Part shown: positions 17,050-26,086 of the stretch, piece by piece
Numbering within the stretch: position 1 is the first letter of the stretch
How the letters are laid out: each line of letters opens with the position of its first letter
DNA from: Phycisphaerales bacterium
GTDB taxonomy: Bacteria > Planctomycetota > Phycisphaerae > Phycisphaerales > SM1A02
Length of the DNA: 54,094 nt
NCBI GenBank assembly: GCA_029242715.1
Contig: JAQWTL010000001.1
Location: 1 to 54,094 of the forward strand
Direction: 5' to 3'
Program-made: the position numbers and the translations under genes
Notes under the pieces: generated by a model
The model's input: only the letters and a program-made list of their open reading frames with translations
What the model was told of the DNA's origin: nothing
Databases searched by the model: none

Positions 17050-18119
17050 AGCCCTTCGCCCCCACGTGCAAAGATGACACGCTTGAGCGCCATGGTGCCG
17101 AACATCACGGTGATGTAGTAGATGACCACGGCGACAATGATCGCATACAGACCTTCCTTGATCTGGAATTTGATCAGATTTTCACCCTCGGTCAGGAACA
17201 GCAGCAAGGCAAGTGTGAAGACATCCAGCATCGACCAGGATCCGAGGATGGTTGAAGTCCTGAAGAGGATCCTTCGCCAGATTCGGTTCATGGGAACGAA
17301 GCCCAGGATGATCATGCTCAGAAGTCGCAGGCTTGGTATGACAATCAGAACACCCAGCATGGTGTAACCGAAGATGTAATAGTGCGAACTCAGCAAAGCC
17401 TCGACGCTGTCAAAGACGCTGTAGGAATTCTTGTTCAGGAACCATGCCGTGATCTTGAAATACGAGATGTGAATGGCCTCGTACAGTGAGACCGCCGCAA
17501 GCCCCAGCATCGGGATCATCAACCAGTAGATCCAGCCAGCTGCCCAGTAGACCGGGGTATGTCGGCCCTCCAGGGGATCTCGCTTGCCCTTCACTTCGCC
17601 CTTGTTCAGAAATTCCAGCAGCTCGCAGACCAGCATGCTTCCGAAGATGGCTGCCAGGAACAAGGACACACCGATCTTGGGCACTGCACCAATGAAGAAC
17701 TGGTCATTGGAGAGCACCATGATGATGAGTACGACAAAGACGTCCAGAAGTGACCACCGACCAAGTTGTCGCAGCGTACCCAGGATCTTGTGACGTCCAG
17801 ATCGTGTCGTCGGAATCCAGATTACGCACATAAGCATGCCGATTTTGACAAATGGAAAGGTCAGTGAGAATGCCACAATGAGAATGGCAATCGCATAAAG
17901 CTTCCCTGACCACATCAACTGGATGGTGTGGGGAATGCTGTAGTCACTGTTGTTGAAGGGAATCTCGACGTACAGAAACGGATAGATCAAGGCCGTGATG
18001 TTGGATGCGAGTGCGGCCAGCAGCATGATCATCAGAACTGGCGTCCACCAACGCAGTTCCTTCGCCAGCAAGTGGCGTTGACCGGCTCCCTCCGCCTTGT
18101 CCTTCTTCTTTCTGCTCAT
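17046..18119 (-). CDS. PqiA-like membrane protein with internal duplication
   Basis: A 357-residue protein with eight hydrophobic helices in two similar four-helix halves. 'LGRWSLLDVFVVLIIMV' in the first half and 'LGSWSMLDVFTLALLL' in the second are the GxWSMLDVF motif of paraquat-inducible protein A, and 'TFPFVKIGM' matches its conserved Pro-Lys segment. The usual N-terminal Cys-rich zinc ribbon of PqiA is absent. PqiA works with MCE-type lipid-transport proteins across the envelope, but no mce gene is in this window. The ATG at 18119 is preceded by GGGGGAAG; upstream ATGs lack this. Confidence 0.75.
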   Translation of the reverse strand: MSRKKKDKAEGAGQRHLLAKELRWWTPVLMIMLLAALASNITALIYPFLYVEIPFNNSDYSIPHTIQLMWSGKLYAIAILIVAFSLTFPFVKIGMLMCVIWIPTTRSGRHKILGTLRQLGRWSLLDVFVVLIIMVLSNDQFFIGAVPKIGVSLFLAAIFGSMLVCELLEFLNKGEVKGKRDPLEGRHTPVYWAAGWIYWLMIPMLGLAAVSLYEAIHISYFKITAWFLNKNSYSVFDSVEALLSSHYYIFGYTMLGVLIVIPSLRLLSMIILGFVPMNRIWRRILFRTSTILGSWSMLDVFTLALLLFLTEGENLIKFQIKEGLYAIIVAVVIYYITVMFGTMALKRVIFARGGEGL

Positions 18120-18271
18120 GCTTCCCCCGTGGCTATCGTGGGGCATTCGGACCACTCATTCCACATACATCCGTCAGGACTCAGCGTAACACGGCTTTGA
18201 AGGCCATGTCGCCCAAAGAGCCACCCCGGATCAAGATGCCCAGCGGACCATCACCGGGTAGGCTCACAAGC

Positions 18272-20746
18272 ATGTTCTACGCCCTGATTATTCTGCTGCT
18301 GACCCCAATCGCTCATCCAGATCTCAAGCAGGCCATGCGCGATCCCGACTGGATCGGACAACCTCCAACGGAAGCCTGGTGGGCCGATGATGGCCAGACC
18401 ATTTACTTCAGGCGAGCAAAGCCGGGCGGCATCTCCGATGAGATCGGCAGCCTCGATGTCGAGACTGGTGAGGAAACGCTCTTCACGGATGCTCAACGCG
18501 CTCATGTGCCGCCTGCCGGAGGAGAAATCAACTACGCCCGAACACGTCGAGCCTGGTCACGACATGGGGATCTCTACCTGACAGATCTGTCCACCGGAGA
18601 GATCACGAGGCTGACCAACTCTGAATCATGGGAATCCAGCCCACGATTCATGAACGACAACAGATCCATCCAGTTCTCCCGAGATGGGCGGTTCGTCATC
18701 CGTGATCTTGCCACGAACACTGAAATTGATTTGAGGACTCTGGCGTATCTGGATGAAGAAGATGATTCAGATGAACCGCTGGAAGGAATGGAAGCTCAGC
18801 AGGAACGTCTCTTCAAGACCTTGCGGGAACGTACAGAAAAGTCCGATCAACGTGACGCTTGGCGCGACACTCTTGAGGAACAGGATGCGCTTCGTCGCGA
18901 GAAACCCATTCGACTCGGCAAGAACCGTCAACAGCGGATGGCCAGACTCTCCCCTGCTGGAAGATGGATAGCCGTCAGCACCTCATCCAAGAAATCCGAC
19001 AAGGCAACGCGGGACACGATGCCTCGTTTTGTCACGGATTCAGGATATGTCGAAACCGAGCGTGTTCGGCCGAATGTCGGAGTACCCGAAAGATCCGGCG
19101 AATCGCTGCTGCTGGTTGATCTCGATTCCGGCACGTACTTCGAAATCGATCACTCGATCCTCCCGGGCCTTGCAACCGATCCACTCGCCTGGCTTGATGA
19201 AACTTCCAATGACAACATGACAAAGGAAGTCATCGCTACTGAAGTTGTCAATGACAATGTGACAACTGAAGCAGTCACTTCTGAAGTTGTCAATGGCAAT
19301 GTGACAGCAGAAGCAGTCACTTCTGAAGCCGTCAATGACAATGCGACGGCTCATGAAACAGAGCGTCCACTGCGATTCACGAAGCTTGAATGGTCGCCCG
19401 ATGGAAATCGTCTTGTTGTTCAAGCTCGATCCCAGGATGCCAAGGATCGCTGGATCGCTGAAATCAATTTTGAAGAAGATGGACCAGTCCTGCAGCCCAT
19501 GCATCATCTTCACGATCCTGCATGGATCAGCCGTTCATTCAACGACATGGACTGGCTGCGTGATGGTTCAGGACTTTGGTTTCAATCAGAGGAGAGCGGT
19601 TGGGGTCATATTTACCTCTGGGATGCTGAAACACGGAAAACACGCTCCCTTACTGAAGGAAACTGGGAAGCAACCGGTGTTCGAGAAGGTCCCGTTGACG
19701 GCTTGCTGTGGTTCACTGCTGGACAGCATCAGCCAGTCGTCCGTGATGTCCACGTGGTTGATCCCAGAAGCAGCACCATTCGGCAAGTTACAGATCTGAA
19801 TGGCTCCGTCGACAGCTTCTCGCTTGCACCGGATGGAAGTCAATTGGCCATGCGCTTCTCAAATACCACGCGACCCCATGAGATCGTGCTCCAGAATGTT
19901 GCCCCGGGAAGCCAACCGGAATGGTTGACTGAATCGCGAACAGATGAATACCTTGCAACCGAACTGGTGGAACCTCGCATCGTCCGGATTCCTTCTCCCC
20001 ATTCAACGGATCTCTGGGCCAAGCTCTACCTGCCCCCAGATGGGGTCAAGGCCCCCGCTCCAGCGGTGATCTTTCTGCACGGCGCGGGCTACCTGCAGAA
20101 CGCGGACAACCAATGGTCCTACTACGTACGCGAGGCCCTCTTCAACATGTACCTGGCCAGGCAAGGTTTCGTAGTAGTCGACCTGGATTACCGCGCATCC
20201 TCTGGATACGGCCGTGATTGGCGAACCGCTACTTACCGCAACATGGGTTCACCAGAAGTTGAAGACATCGCCGTGACCATTGACTGGTTGGCTGCCAACC
20301 ACGGCGTTGATCCGGACCGCGTTGGCGCCTATGGCGGTTCCTATGGTGGCTTCCTTGTATTGATGACCATGTTCACACAACCGGATCTGCTGGCCTGCGG
20401 CGCTGCACTTCGTCCAGTGACGGACTGGGCCCATTACGCCGACAGTTGGACCCTTCCGATTCTCAACACCCCTGAACGAGATCCTGAGGCCTATCTCGCC
20501 TCCTCGCCGATCGAGCATGCCGAAGGTCTTGAGGCTCCCTTGCTCATCTGCCATGGGATGGTGGATAACAATGTGCTCTTCAAAGACACGGTGAGACTGA
20601 GCCAAAGATTGATTGAATTGGAGAAGGAAGACTGGGAGGTTGCGATCTATCCGCTTGAAGCGCATGGGTTCCGTGAGGATTCCAGTTGGCTGGATGAATA
20701 CCGACGCATCAATGCCCTCTTCCAGGACATCCTCAACAGTCCTTGA
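18272..20746 (+). CDS. Secreted S9 family peptidase (prolyl oligopeptidase/DPP4-like)
   Basis: An 825-residue exported peptidase with a beta-propeller N-terminal part and an alpha/beta hydrolase C-terminal domain. Signal peptide 'MFYALIILLLTPIA'. The triad is Ser690 in 'GAYGGSYGGF', Asp765 in 'HGMVDNNVLF' and His798 in 'LEAHGF'. 'VVDLDYRASSGYGRDWR' is the usual block before the nucleophile. It probably cleaves peptides after Pro or other small residues in the periplasm. An insertion at residues about 313-360 is made of 14-residue tandem repeats. The start at 18272 is chosen for the signal peptide; upstream ATGs at 18197, 18206 and 18236 exist. Convergent with the MFS gene, stops 1 base apart. 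Confidence 0.88.
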   Translation: MFYALIILLLTPIAHPDLKQAMRDPDWIGQPPTEAWWADDGQTIYFRRAKPGGISDEIGSLDVETGEETLFTDAQRAHVPPAGGEINYARTRRAWSRHGDLYLTDLSTGEITRLTNSESWESSPRFMNDNRSIQFSRDGRFVIRDLATNTEIDLRTLAYLDEEDDSDEPLEGMEAQQERLFKTLRERTEKSDQRDAWRDTLEEQDALRREKPIRLGKNRQQRMARLSPAGRWIAVSTSSKKSDKATRDTMPRFVTDSGYVETERVRPNVGVPERSGESLLLVDLDSGTYFEIDHSILPGLATDPLAWLDETSNDNMTKEVIATEVVNDNVTTEAVTSEVVNGNVTAEAVTSEAVNDNATAHETERPLRFTKLEWSPDGNRLVVQARSQDAKDRWIAEINFEEDGPVLQPMHHLHDPAWISRSFNDMDWLRDGSGLWFQSEESGWGHIYLWDAETRKTRSLTEGNWEATGVREGPVDGLLWFTAGQHQPVVRDVHVVDPRSSTIRQVTDLNGSVDSFSLAPDGSQLAMRFSNTTRPHEIVLQNVAPGSQPEWLTESRTDEYLATELVEPRIVRIPSPHSTDLWAKLYLPPDGVKAPAPAVIFLHGAGYLQNADNQWSYYVREALFNMYLARQGFVVVDLDYRASSGYGRDWRTATYRNMGSPEVEDIAVTIDWLAANHGVDPDRVGAYGGSYGGFLVLMTMFTQPDLLACGAALRPVTDWAHYADSWTLPILNTPERDPEAYLASSPIEHAEGLEAPLLICHGMVDNNVLFKDTVRLSQRLIELEKEDWEVAIYPLEAHGFREDSSWLDEYRRINALFQDILNSP
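19208..19363 (+). repeat. 42-base in-frame tandem repeat in the S9 peptidase gene
   Basis: Units at 19208-19249, 19250-19291 and 19292-19333, followed by a partial unit from 19334. The coding pattern is N-D/G-N-V-T-T-E-A-V-T-S-E-V-V. Units 2 and 3 are nearly identical while the first and last have diverged, as expected for a minisatellite that grows and decays at the edges. Confidence 0.9.
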
Positions 20747-20747
20747 T

Positions 20748-22058
20748 TCAATCTGATCGCAAAGGTGAAAGACCAGTTTCGGGTATTCGCCAGATCAGAA
20801 TGATCGAAATCAAGCCACCGATCCCGAGATACAAGCCAGGCGCAAGACTGTTGCCTGTCATCTGAACAAGCCAGGCGGCAACCAGCGGAAACGTCCCGCC
20901 AAGCACTGCAAAGGACACGTTGTAGGCGATCGATGTTCCCGTGTATCGCGTGGACGTTGGAAACATTTCCGTCAAGGTTGCCGGATAGACCCCCTGCATG
21001 GTGCCCAGCAGAATGGAACCCACCAATGCGGCCAACCAGGCGTAGGCCGGTACGCCCATGCCCGCCAGGAGAAAGAGTGGAATAGCCCAGGCCGTACCAA
21101 TCAGGAAGGCCACCCGGATGAATGGCCGCCTTCCATAGCGATCAGAGGCGGCCCCGATCACAAGTGGCAGAACAGCAGAGATCCCGATTGAAACCGTCAC
21201 GATCAAACCGGCCAACGGTTTGGGTAGATGGCCCTGTGTATACAGGAATTCACTGAAATACACAGTCATCGCATAACAGAGCATCGCGGGAAAACTGATG
21301 AGCAGAATGGCCCGAAAAAGAGAACGCCGTTGCGTTCGAAGGCACTCTCGAACAGGTTGCTTCGATAGGGTGCCCGCAGCCTTTGCCTTTTCAAAATGCG
21401 GCGATACGGGCATCTGCCATCGAAGCCATGCGGCGCACACGAGGATCATCAGGCCACCTGCAAATGCCAGGCGCCAACCCCACGCCAGGAGTACTGCTGG
21501 TTCAAAGATCCATTCCATGACAGTGAAAACCAACGAACCCAACAGGATGCCCAGCATGGCTGAACTCACCGTCATGGCCCCGTGGAATCCTCGCTTTCCC
21601 TGCTCGGAATGTTCAGAGAGATAAGCCGTCGCACCAGTGAACTCTCCGCCAATGGAGATCCCCTGAATGACCCGGAAAAGGATCAACAGAATCGGCGAGA
21701 GGATGCCAACTGATTCCCAGGTCGGGATGAACACCAACCCGAGGGTGGGCATTGCCATGACTCCCAATGAGAACAGGAGAGCCTTCTTTCGACCCAGTCG
21801 ATCACCAATGGATCCAAAGATCACAGCCCCGAGTGGCCTGGCGAAATAACCCACTGCAAAGACGGCAAAGGCCTTCAGCAGGTTCCCGCCATCATGACTG
21901 GGACCAAAAAAGAGAACGGCGATGACAGGAGCGAAGAACCCGTAGACCGTAAAGTCGTACCACTCGAATAGATTCCCGATTACGCTGGCGGCAATGATCT
22001 TGCCACGGCCTGGGGCCTGTTCCTGTTCAGGACTAGTTTGAGTGGCAACTTCGGGCAC
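20748..22058 (-). CDS. MFS transporter, metabolite:H+ symporter (ProP-like) family
   Basis: A 436-residue, 12-helix transporter. 'NLFEWYDFTVYGFFAPVIA' in TM1, 'FAVGYFARPLGAVIFGSIGD' followed by 'RLGRKKALL' (loop 2-3), and 'RVIQGISIGGEFTGATAYLSE' are hallmark blocks of the metabolite:H+ symporter group, which carries osmolytes (proline, betaine) or organic acids (citrate, shikimate, oxoglutarate). Substrate cannot be told from sequence alone. GTG start. It is divergent from the orphan gene at 22158. Confidence 0.9.
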   Translation of the reverse strand: MPEVATQTSPEQEQAPGRGKIIAASVIGNLFEWYDFTVYGFFAPVIAVLFFGPSHDGGNLLKAFAVFAVGYFARPLGAVIFGSIGDRLGRKKALLFSLGVMAMPTLGLVFIPTWESVGILSPILLILFRVIQGISIGGEFTGATAYLSEHSEQGKRGFHGAMTVSSAMLGILLGSLVFTVMEWIFEPAVLLAWGWRLAFAGGLMILVCAAWLRWQMPVSPHFEKAKAAGTLSKQPVRECLRTQRRSLFRAILLISFPAMLCYAMTVYFSEFLYTQGHLPKPLAGLIVTVSIGISAVLPLVIGAASDRYGRRPFIRVAFLIGTAWAIPLFLLAGMGVPAYAWLAALVGSILLGTMQGVYPATLTEMFPTSTRYTGTSIAYNVSFAVLGGTFPLVAAWLVQMTGNSLAPGLYLGIGGLISIILIWRIPETGLSPLRSD

Positions 22059-22157
22059 TCGTGGATGCTACCCAACCTGGAAGCGATCCGACATCTTGGC
22101 CATGCCCTATGCTGTCCAGAATGATCCCCTGCGGGGACTGACAAGGAGATGGATCCC

Positions 22158-22883
22158 ATGAGCTCGACACATATCGATCACGAACGACCCCGTCTCTACT
22201 CCGGTGATGGCGACCGCCTCCTGGAGGCCGATCGCAATACCGACCGAATCGTGCTGTTGCCTTCAAGTGATCCCAAACAAGCCACCATCGGTGGCGGTGA
22301 AATCAGAATCCAATGGGGCCAGAGCCTGCTCAGAGATGTTCTTGCAGGCCGATACCGAACAGTGGTCTGCGGGATCAATGACACGGATAACTCGCATGGC
22401 ATCATCGGCACACTTCTGGAAATGGTGACCACCAGCCAGTGGACCATCGAGTCGGCCACGTCCTATGCCAAGGTATTCCAGGATGCCATTGGCTTGCATG
22501 ATCGTCATGACAATGAGCCCTACGTGCTGAAGTTCGATCTCGACAGCCTGCTGATCCTCGCAATCCTGAGACCTAAGGACAAAGAGCACTTCACGCCAAC
22601 AGATTTGGAACGCGGCTTCAAGACGGTCTCGAAGATGCTTGAGAAACGAAGTGACCGTCAGGCCGTGGCAAGCGTCAGCTTCCTTGGGGCCCATTCGAAC
22701 AAGCTTTGCAACGAGGACGGCAGCGAGCCTCCCTTCGAAACCGTTTTGAAGTGCATGTACAACGCCGGCTACCGTGGCGATGTCTATCCCAGCCTCGCGA
22801 TGTGGCACACCGCTCCTACCGGAGTGTTTGCAACCTATCCATTCCCTGAAAGCCTGGATCGGATGCGAGACGGATCTTCCTGA
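22158..22883 (+). CDS. Protein of unknown function
   Basis: A 241-residue soluble protein that I do not recognise. No signal peptide or membrane segment. It looks like a mixed alpha/beta domain: 'RTVVCGINDTDNSHGIIGTL', 'YVLKFDLDSLLILAILRP', 'RQAVASVSFLGAHSNKLC'. The ATG at 22158 is preceded by AAGGAG with 10-base spacing; the ATG at 22149 lies directly on that site and is less likely. The gene stands alone between two MFS genes on the opposite strand. Confidence 0.7.
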   Translation: MSSTHIDHERPRLYSGDGDRLLEADRNTDRIVLLPSSDPKQATIGGGEIRIQWGQSLLRDVLAGRYRTVVCGINDTDNSHGIIGTLLEMVTTSQWTIESATSYAKVFQDAIGLHDRHDNEPYVLKFDLDSLLILAILRPKDKEHFTPTDLERGFKTVSKMLEKRSDRQAVASVSFLGAHSNKLCNEDGSEPPFETVLKCMYNAGYRGDVYPSLAMWHTAPTGVFATYPFPESLDRMRDGSS

Positions 22884-22892
22884 ATCTGTTGC

Positions 22893-24275
22893 TCAGTCCT
22901 GGACCGCGATTGATTCCTCACGCTGGAATCGACCAAAGGCACGTTGTGCACGCGTTTGATTCACCAGTGGCAGCACCATGACCGCTGCCGTGATGGCCAG
23001 CGCGCACAGAAGATAGATCTGTGAATAGGTCACATCAGCTTCCAGCCAACCCCCGACCTTGTTGCCAATGAGTCGGGAGACATTCAGTAATGCCATGTAA
23101 GCGGTGAACTGGGTCGCTGCAACGAGCTTCCATGAAATGCCCATGAACAGGGCGAAGAGAGACACCGAGAACATGCCGCCAAGTGCCGCCTCCATGATCA
23201 TCATCGTGATCATGGAAGTTCCACAGTCCCAATAAGGCCTGGTGAAAGCGAAGATGATCCAAAGGACCGCTGAACAGAGGCCCGCCACCGCCGCCAGTCT
23301 CCTTGGACCGATCGCATCGGCAAGAAAACCGCCGAGGATGGAACCACCAAGACCGACAAAGGCAATTGATCCGGTTACGGCCGTATAGGTATCGAATTCC
23401 CAGTTGAGTTCTTCAATCATCAGTTTCGGGGCATACACGGCAAAGAGACCGGTACTGATTGACGCCAGTACGGCCAGGAGAATCCCTGCACAGGTTGGCA
23501 GCGTGCAGAAGGCACGAAGGATGTTGATCAGAGTCCACGCCATTCGCTTCAAGCTGAACTGATCAGTGGCCTCCTGGGTATCCACATGATGATCATGTCT
23601 TCTTGTGAAACCAAGCAGACGGTCGCCGGGTCGTTCCCTGAGGAACAGGGGCAGCAGCATGATGAGACCAATACATGCCGCCAAAAGGAAAAAGGCGGCC
23701 TCCATGCCGTTCTTGACAACCACAATGCCCAGAACGGCACTACCAAGTGCCAGTCCCCCATAGTTTGATCCATACATCAGACCATTAACTCGTCCACGCT
23801 CCTCAGGCTTGAGGAGATCAACAGCAAGCGCATCAACGGATACATCCTGGAGTGCAACAAAGCAGTTGAGTAGGAACAGACACCACCCAAGAGTTCTGAT
23901 GTCATCCAGTAGCCCCGGAGTTGATCCCATGATCAGCAATATCACGATGACGATCGACTGAGCCAGGAGGATCCAGGGACGGCGCCTACCCATCGCAGGA
24001 ATTCCCAACAGGTCAATCAGGGGCCCCCACAACCACTTGAAGGACCAGGGCAAGCCGACCATGACCAGGAGTCCACTGATTTCACCCGGGGTAGCGCCTT
24101 CACGTGTCAGAAATGCGATGACCGTGATGGCAATGAAGCCATAGGGCAAACCCTGGGCCATGTAGAGCGCACAGAGTGTGATGAGCCGAAGGAACGAGTT
24201 GGACTTCAGAGTCCACCTGGATCGAACAGGCTCCGGCGTCGCCTCAGGGACCGTTTTTGGAGGCGGCATCGTCAT
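22893..24275 (-). CDS. MFS transporter of the AmpG/PAT family
   Basis: A 460-residue, roughly 12-helix transporter. 'LCALYMAQGLPYGFIAI' in TM1, 'LVMVGLPWSFKWLWGPLID' and 'GRRRPWILLAQ' after it, and 'ALQDVSVDALAVDLLKPEER' are the AmpG/acetyl-CoA transporter (PAT) signatures. AmpG imports muropeptides for wall recycling; other members carry different solutes. Starts at 24275 or 24269, inside the end of the GT4 gene (about 30-base overlap), so probably coupled to it. A fluid polar N-terminus precedes TM1. Confidence 0.85.
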   Translation of the reverse strand: MTMPPPKTVPEATPEPVRSRWTLKSNSFLRLITLCALYMAQGLPYGFIAITVIAFLTREGATPGEISGLLVMVGLPWSFKWLWGPLIDLLGIPAMGRRRPWILLAQSIVIVILLIMGSTPGLLDDIRTLGWCLFLLNCFVALQDVSVDALAVDLLKPEERGRVNGLMYGSNYGGLALGSAVLGIVVVKNGMEAAFFLLAACIGLIMLLPLFLRERPGDRLLGFTRRHDHHVDTQEATDQFSLKRMAWTLINILRAFCTLPTCAGILLAVLASISTGLFAVYAPKLMIEELNWEFDTYTAVTGSIAFVGLGGSILGGFLADAIGPRRLAAVAGLCSAVLWIIFAFTRPYWDCGTSMITMMIMEAALGGMFSVSLFALFMGISWKLVAATQFTAYMALLNVSRLIGNKVGGWLEADVTYSQIYLLCALAITAAVMVLPLVNQTRAQRAFGRFQREESIAVQD

Positions 24276-25404
24276 ACATGGCTTCCAGTTGGGACGCGAT
24301 CCGGTCAACCGCAAGGTGTTCAAGTACCCACTCACGACCCTGACGCCCCATGTCCTCACGTCTTGATGGATCTTCAAGAAGTGGGATCAGACCTTCCACA
24401 ATGGCACCAGCATCCTGATCGACTGCAACACCTCCACCGCTGGAAACGACTTCTCGCCAAGTATCAACGAGATTGGTTGTCATGACGGGTGTCCCGCAAG
24501 CCAGTGCTTCAAACTGAACGAAACCGAAGTTCTCCTGGCTCGTGGGAAGCACGAAGACATCCCCCGCCTGATAAAGAGAGAACTTGAGGCTGCCGTCCAC
24601 ATGTCCAAGGAAGTGCACACGATCCTGAAGCCCTGCTTCAGCTACCTGTCGACGCAGGCGATCCACGTACGCCTCATCACCACTTCCAACAACAGCTACT
24701 TGAACCGGATGACCAGTTTCACAGAGCCTGCAGGCGGCTTCAATCAGATGTTCGATGCCCTTCTTCACATGAATGCGGCTCAGAAAAAGCAGAACCGGTC
24801 CATCCTTGAGAAACGGATAGGCCGCACGAGCCTCTTCCGGACCAGGAAGATCCGCATAAGGCTCCAGATCGATCAGGTTAGGAACGACACGTCCCTGCCC
24901 CCTTGGAAACCATTTCCCTGACTGAGCCAGTTCATCATCCGCAGTGCAGTGCACGAATGCAGCGCCTTCCAGCAGGCGTCTGGCTTTGAGCATCATGTAG
25001 ATTCGTTTCTTCAAGGCACTCTGTGCCATGCTCCAATCATCAAGCATGCCTCGCAGGCTGATCACGTAGGGGACGCCTGCAGACCGAGCCAATCCACCCA
25101 GTTGGCTGTTGGCTCGTTCCCAGGGGCCGTGCAATTGCAATAGATCCAGTTGCTTCATCAGGTCGCCAACCGGTGCCAGCTGAGCACGCTTGAATAGCTC
25201 TCCGGGAAGGGCTGGCCTGGGCAGAACCAGAACCCTTGGCCCATCACCACCGTCAAGCCAATCTCGAGGGACATCACGGCTCACGGTGGTCACCAGGGTC
25301 ACCTCGTGGCCTCTTTCATGCAGGACACGGCTGAGGTCCACGACCGCCCGGGGTGGTCCCCCGTCCTCGAAATCGACGCGATGTATGTACTGCGCAATTC
25401 GCAC
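24244..25404 (-). CDS. GT4 family glycosyltransferase
   Basis: A GT-B fold enzyme with 'DGGPPRAVVDLSRVLHERGH' at the N-terminus, 'LQLHGPWERANSQLGGLARS', the donor-domain opening 'LLFLSRIHVKKGIEHLIEA', and the E-x7-E motif in 'SQENFGFVQFEALACGTPV'. Such enzymes use nucleotide sugars to extend surface polysaccharides; this type resembles WbaZ/RfaG-like transferases. The start is uncertain: the GTG at 25404 fits the first beta strand ('VRIAQYIHR'), while an ATG at 25542 would overlap the divergent gene and add a Cys-rich tail. It overlaps the AmpG-like gene downstream. Confidence 0.82.
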   Translation of the reverse strand: MRIAQYIHRVDFEDGGPPRAVVDLSRVLHERGHEVTLVTTVSRDVPRDWLDGGDGPRVLVLPRPALPGELFKRAQLAPVGDLMKQLDLLQLHGPWERANSQLGGLARSAGVPYVISLRGMLDDWSMAQSALKKRIYMMLKARRLLEGAAFVHCTADDELAQSGKWFPRGQGRVVPNLIDLEPYADLPGPEEARAAYPFLKDGPVLLFLSRIHVKKGIEHLIEAACRLCETGHPVQVAVVGSGDEAYVDRLRRQVAEAGLQDRVHFLGHVDGSLKFSLYQAGDVFVLPTSQENFGFVQFEALACGTPVMTTNLVDTWREVVSSGGGVAVDQDAGAIVEGLIPLLEDPSRREDMGRQGREWVLEHLAVDRIASQLEAMYDDAASKNGP

Positions 25405-25531
25405 GATGATTGGTCTCGTAACGGTGCAAGCCGATGCACACGAGGGACAGGAGCAACAGCCAGACAGAATAGTCTGTGGAGAACTACCTGGGAGCCCGGG
25501 CCCTGAGCCATCGGCCTGATAGTATCCAGAC

Positions 25532-25987
25532 ATGGAATTCAACCCATCAGACGCCGGTCAATCAAGTGGATTCGAACTGCTCCCGGAGGGCACCTACGAC
25601 ATCGAGGTAATCGATGCCGAGGAAAGGACCAGCCAGAAGGGCAATGAGATGATCGCCCTCACGCTTCAGGCCCAGCACCCTGACGGCTACCCCGTTCGGA
25701 TCTGGGACTACCTCGTTTCAGTTGCCGCTGCGACCTTCAAGATTGAGCAGTTCTGCGGTGCAGCTGGTCTTCAGGAGAAGTTCAAGGCAGGTCGACTTCT
25801 TGCAGATGACTGTGTCGGCAAGAAAGTTTCAGCCAAGATCGAGATTGAATCTGGTCGTGACAATTTTTCGGATCGGAACTCGATCCGCGAGTATGTCACT
25901 GCAGGAGCAACTGCGAAGGGCATTGCCACTCAGCCTGGAACAGCCGAGTCACCCAAACCCATCGCTGAAGAAGAGATTCCCTTCTAG
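25532..25987 (+). CDS. DUF669-like protein with SSB-type acidic C-terminal tip
   Basis: A 151-residue protein. 'LLPEGTYDIEVIDAEERTSQ', 'GNEMIALTLQAQHPDG', 'IWDYLV', 'QFCGAAGL' and 'DCVGKKVSAKIEIESGRDNF' fit the DUF669/phage single-strand-binding-like family, an OB-like domain. The tail 'KPIAEEEIPF' closely resembles the acidic 'DDDIPF' tip by which bacterial SSB recruits DNA-repair and replication proteins. So a single-stranded-DNA-binding role is a reasonable inference. No phage genes are adjacent. A strong terminator follows. Confidence 0.7.
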   Translation: MEFNPSDAGQSSGFELLPEGTYDIEVIDAEERTSQKGNEMIALTLQAQHPDGYPVRIWDYLVSVAAATFKIEQFCGAAGLQEKFKAGRLLADDCVGKKVSAKIEIESGRDNFSDRNSIREYVTAGATAKGIATQPGTAESPKPIAEEEIPF

Positions 25988-26010
25988 GTGATCATGGATG
26001 CCAACAAGCA

Positions 26011-26045
26011 ACGCCCCCTGGCCGTTCTGACCAGGGGGCGTTTTC
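26011..26045 (+). terminator. Rho-independent terminator after the DUF669-like gene
   Basis: Perfect 11-base arms ACGCCCCCTGG (26011-26021) and CCAGGGGGCGT (26031-26041) around a 9-base loop, followed by TTTC. It lies 24 bases after the stop at 25987. Confidence 0.92.
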
Positions 26046-26086
26046 ATTGTGCGTTGTTTTCAAGGATGGGATGAAAGATGCCTTGA

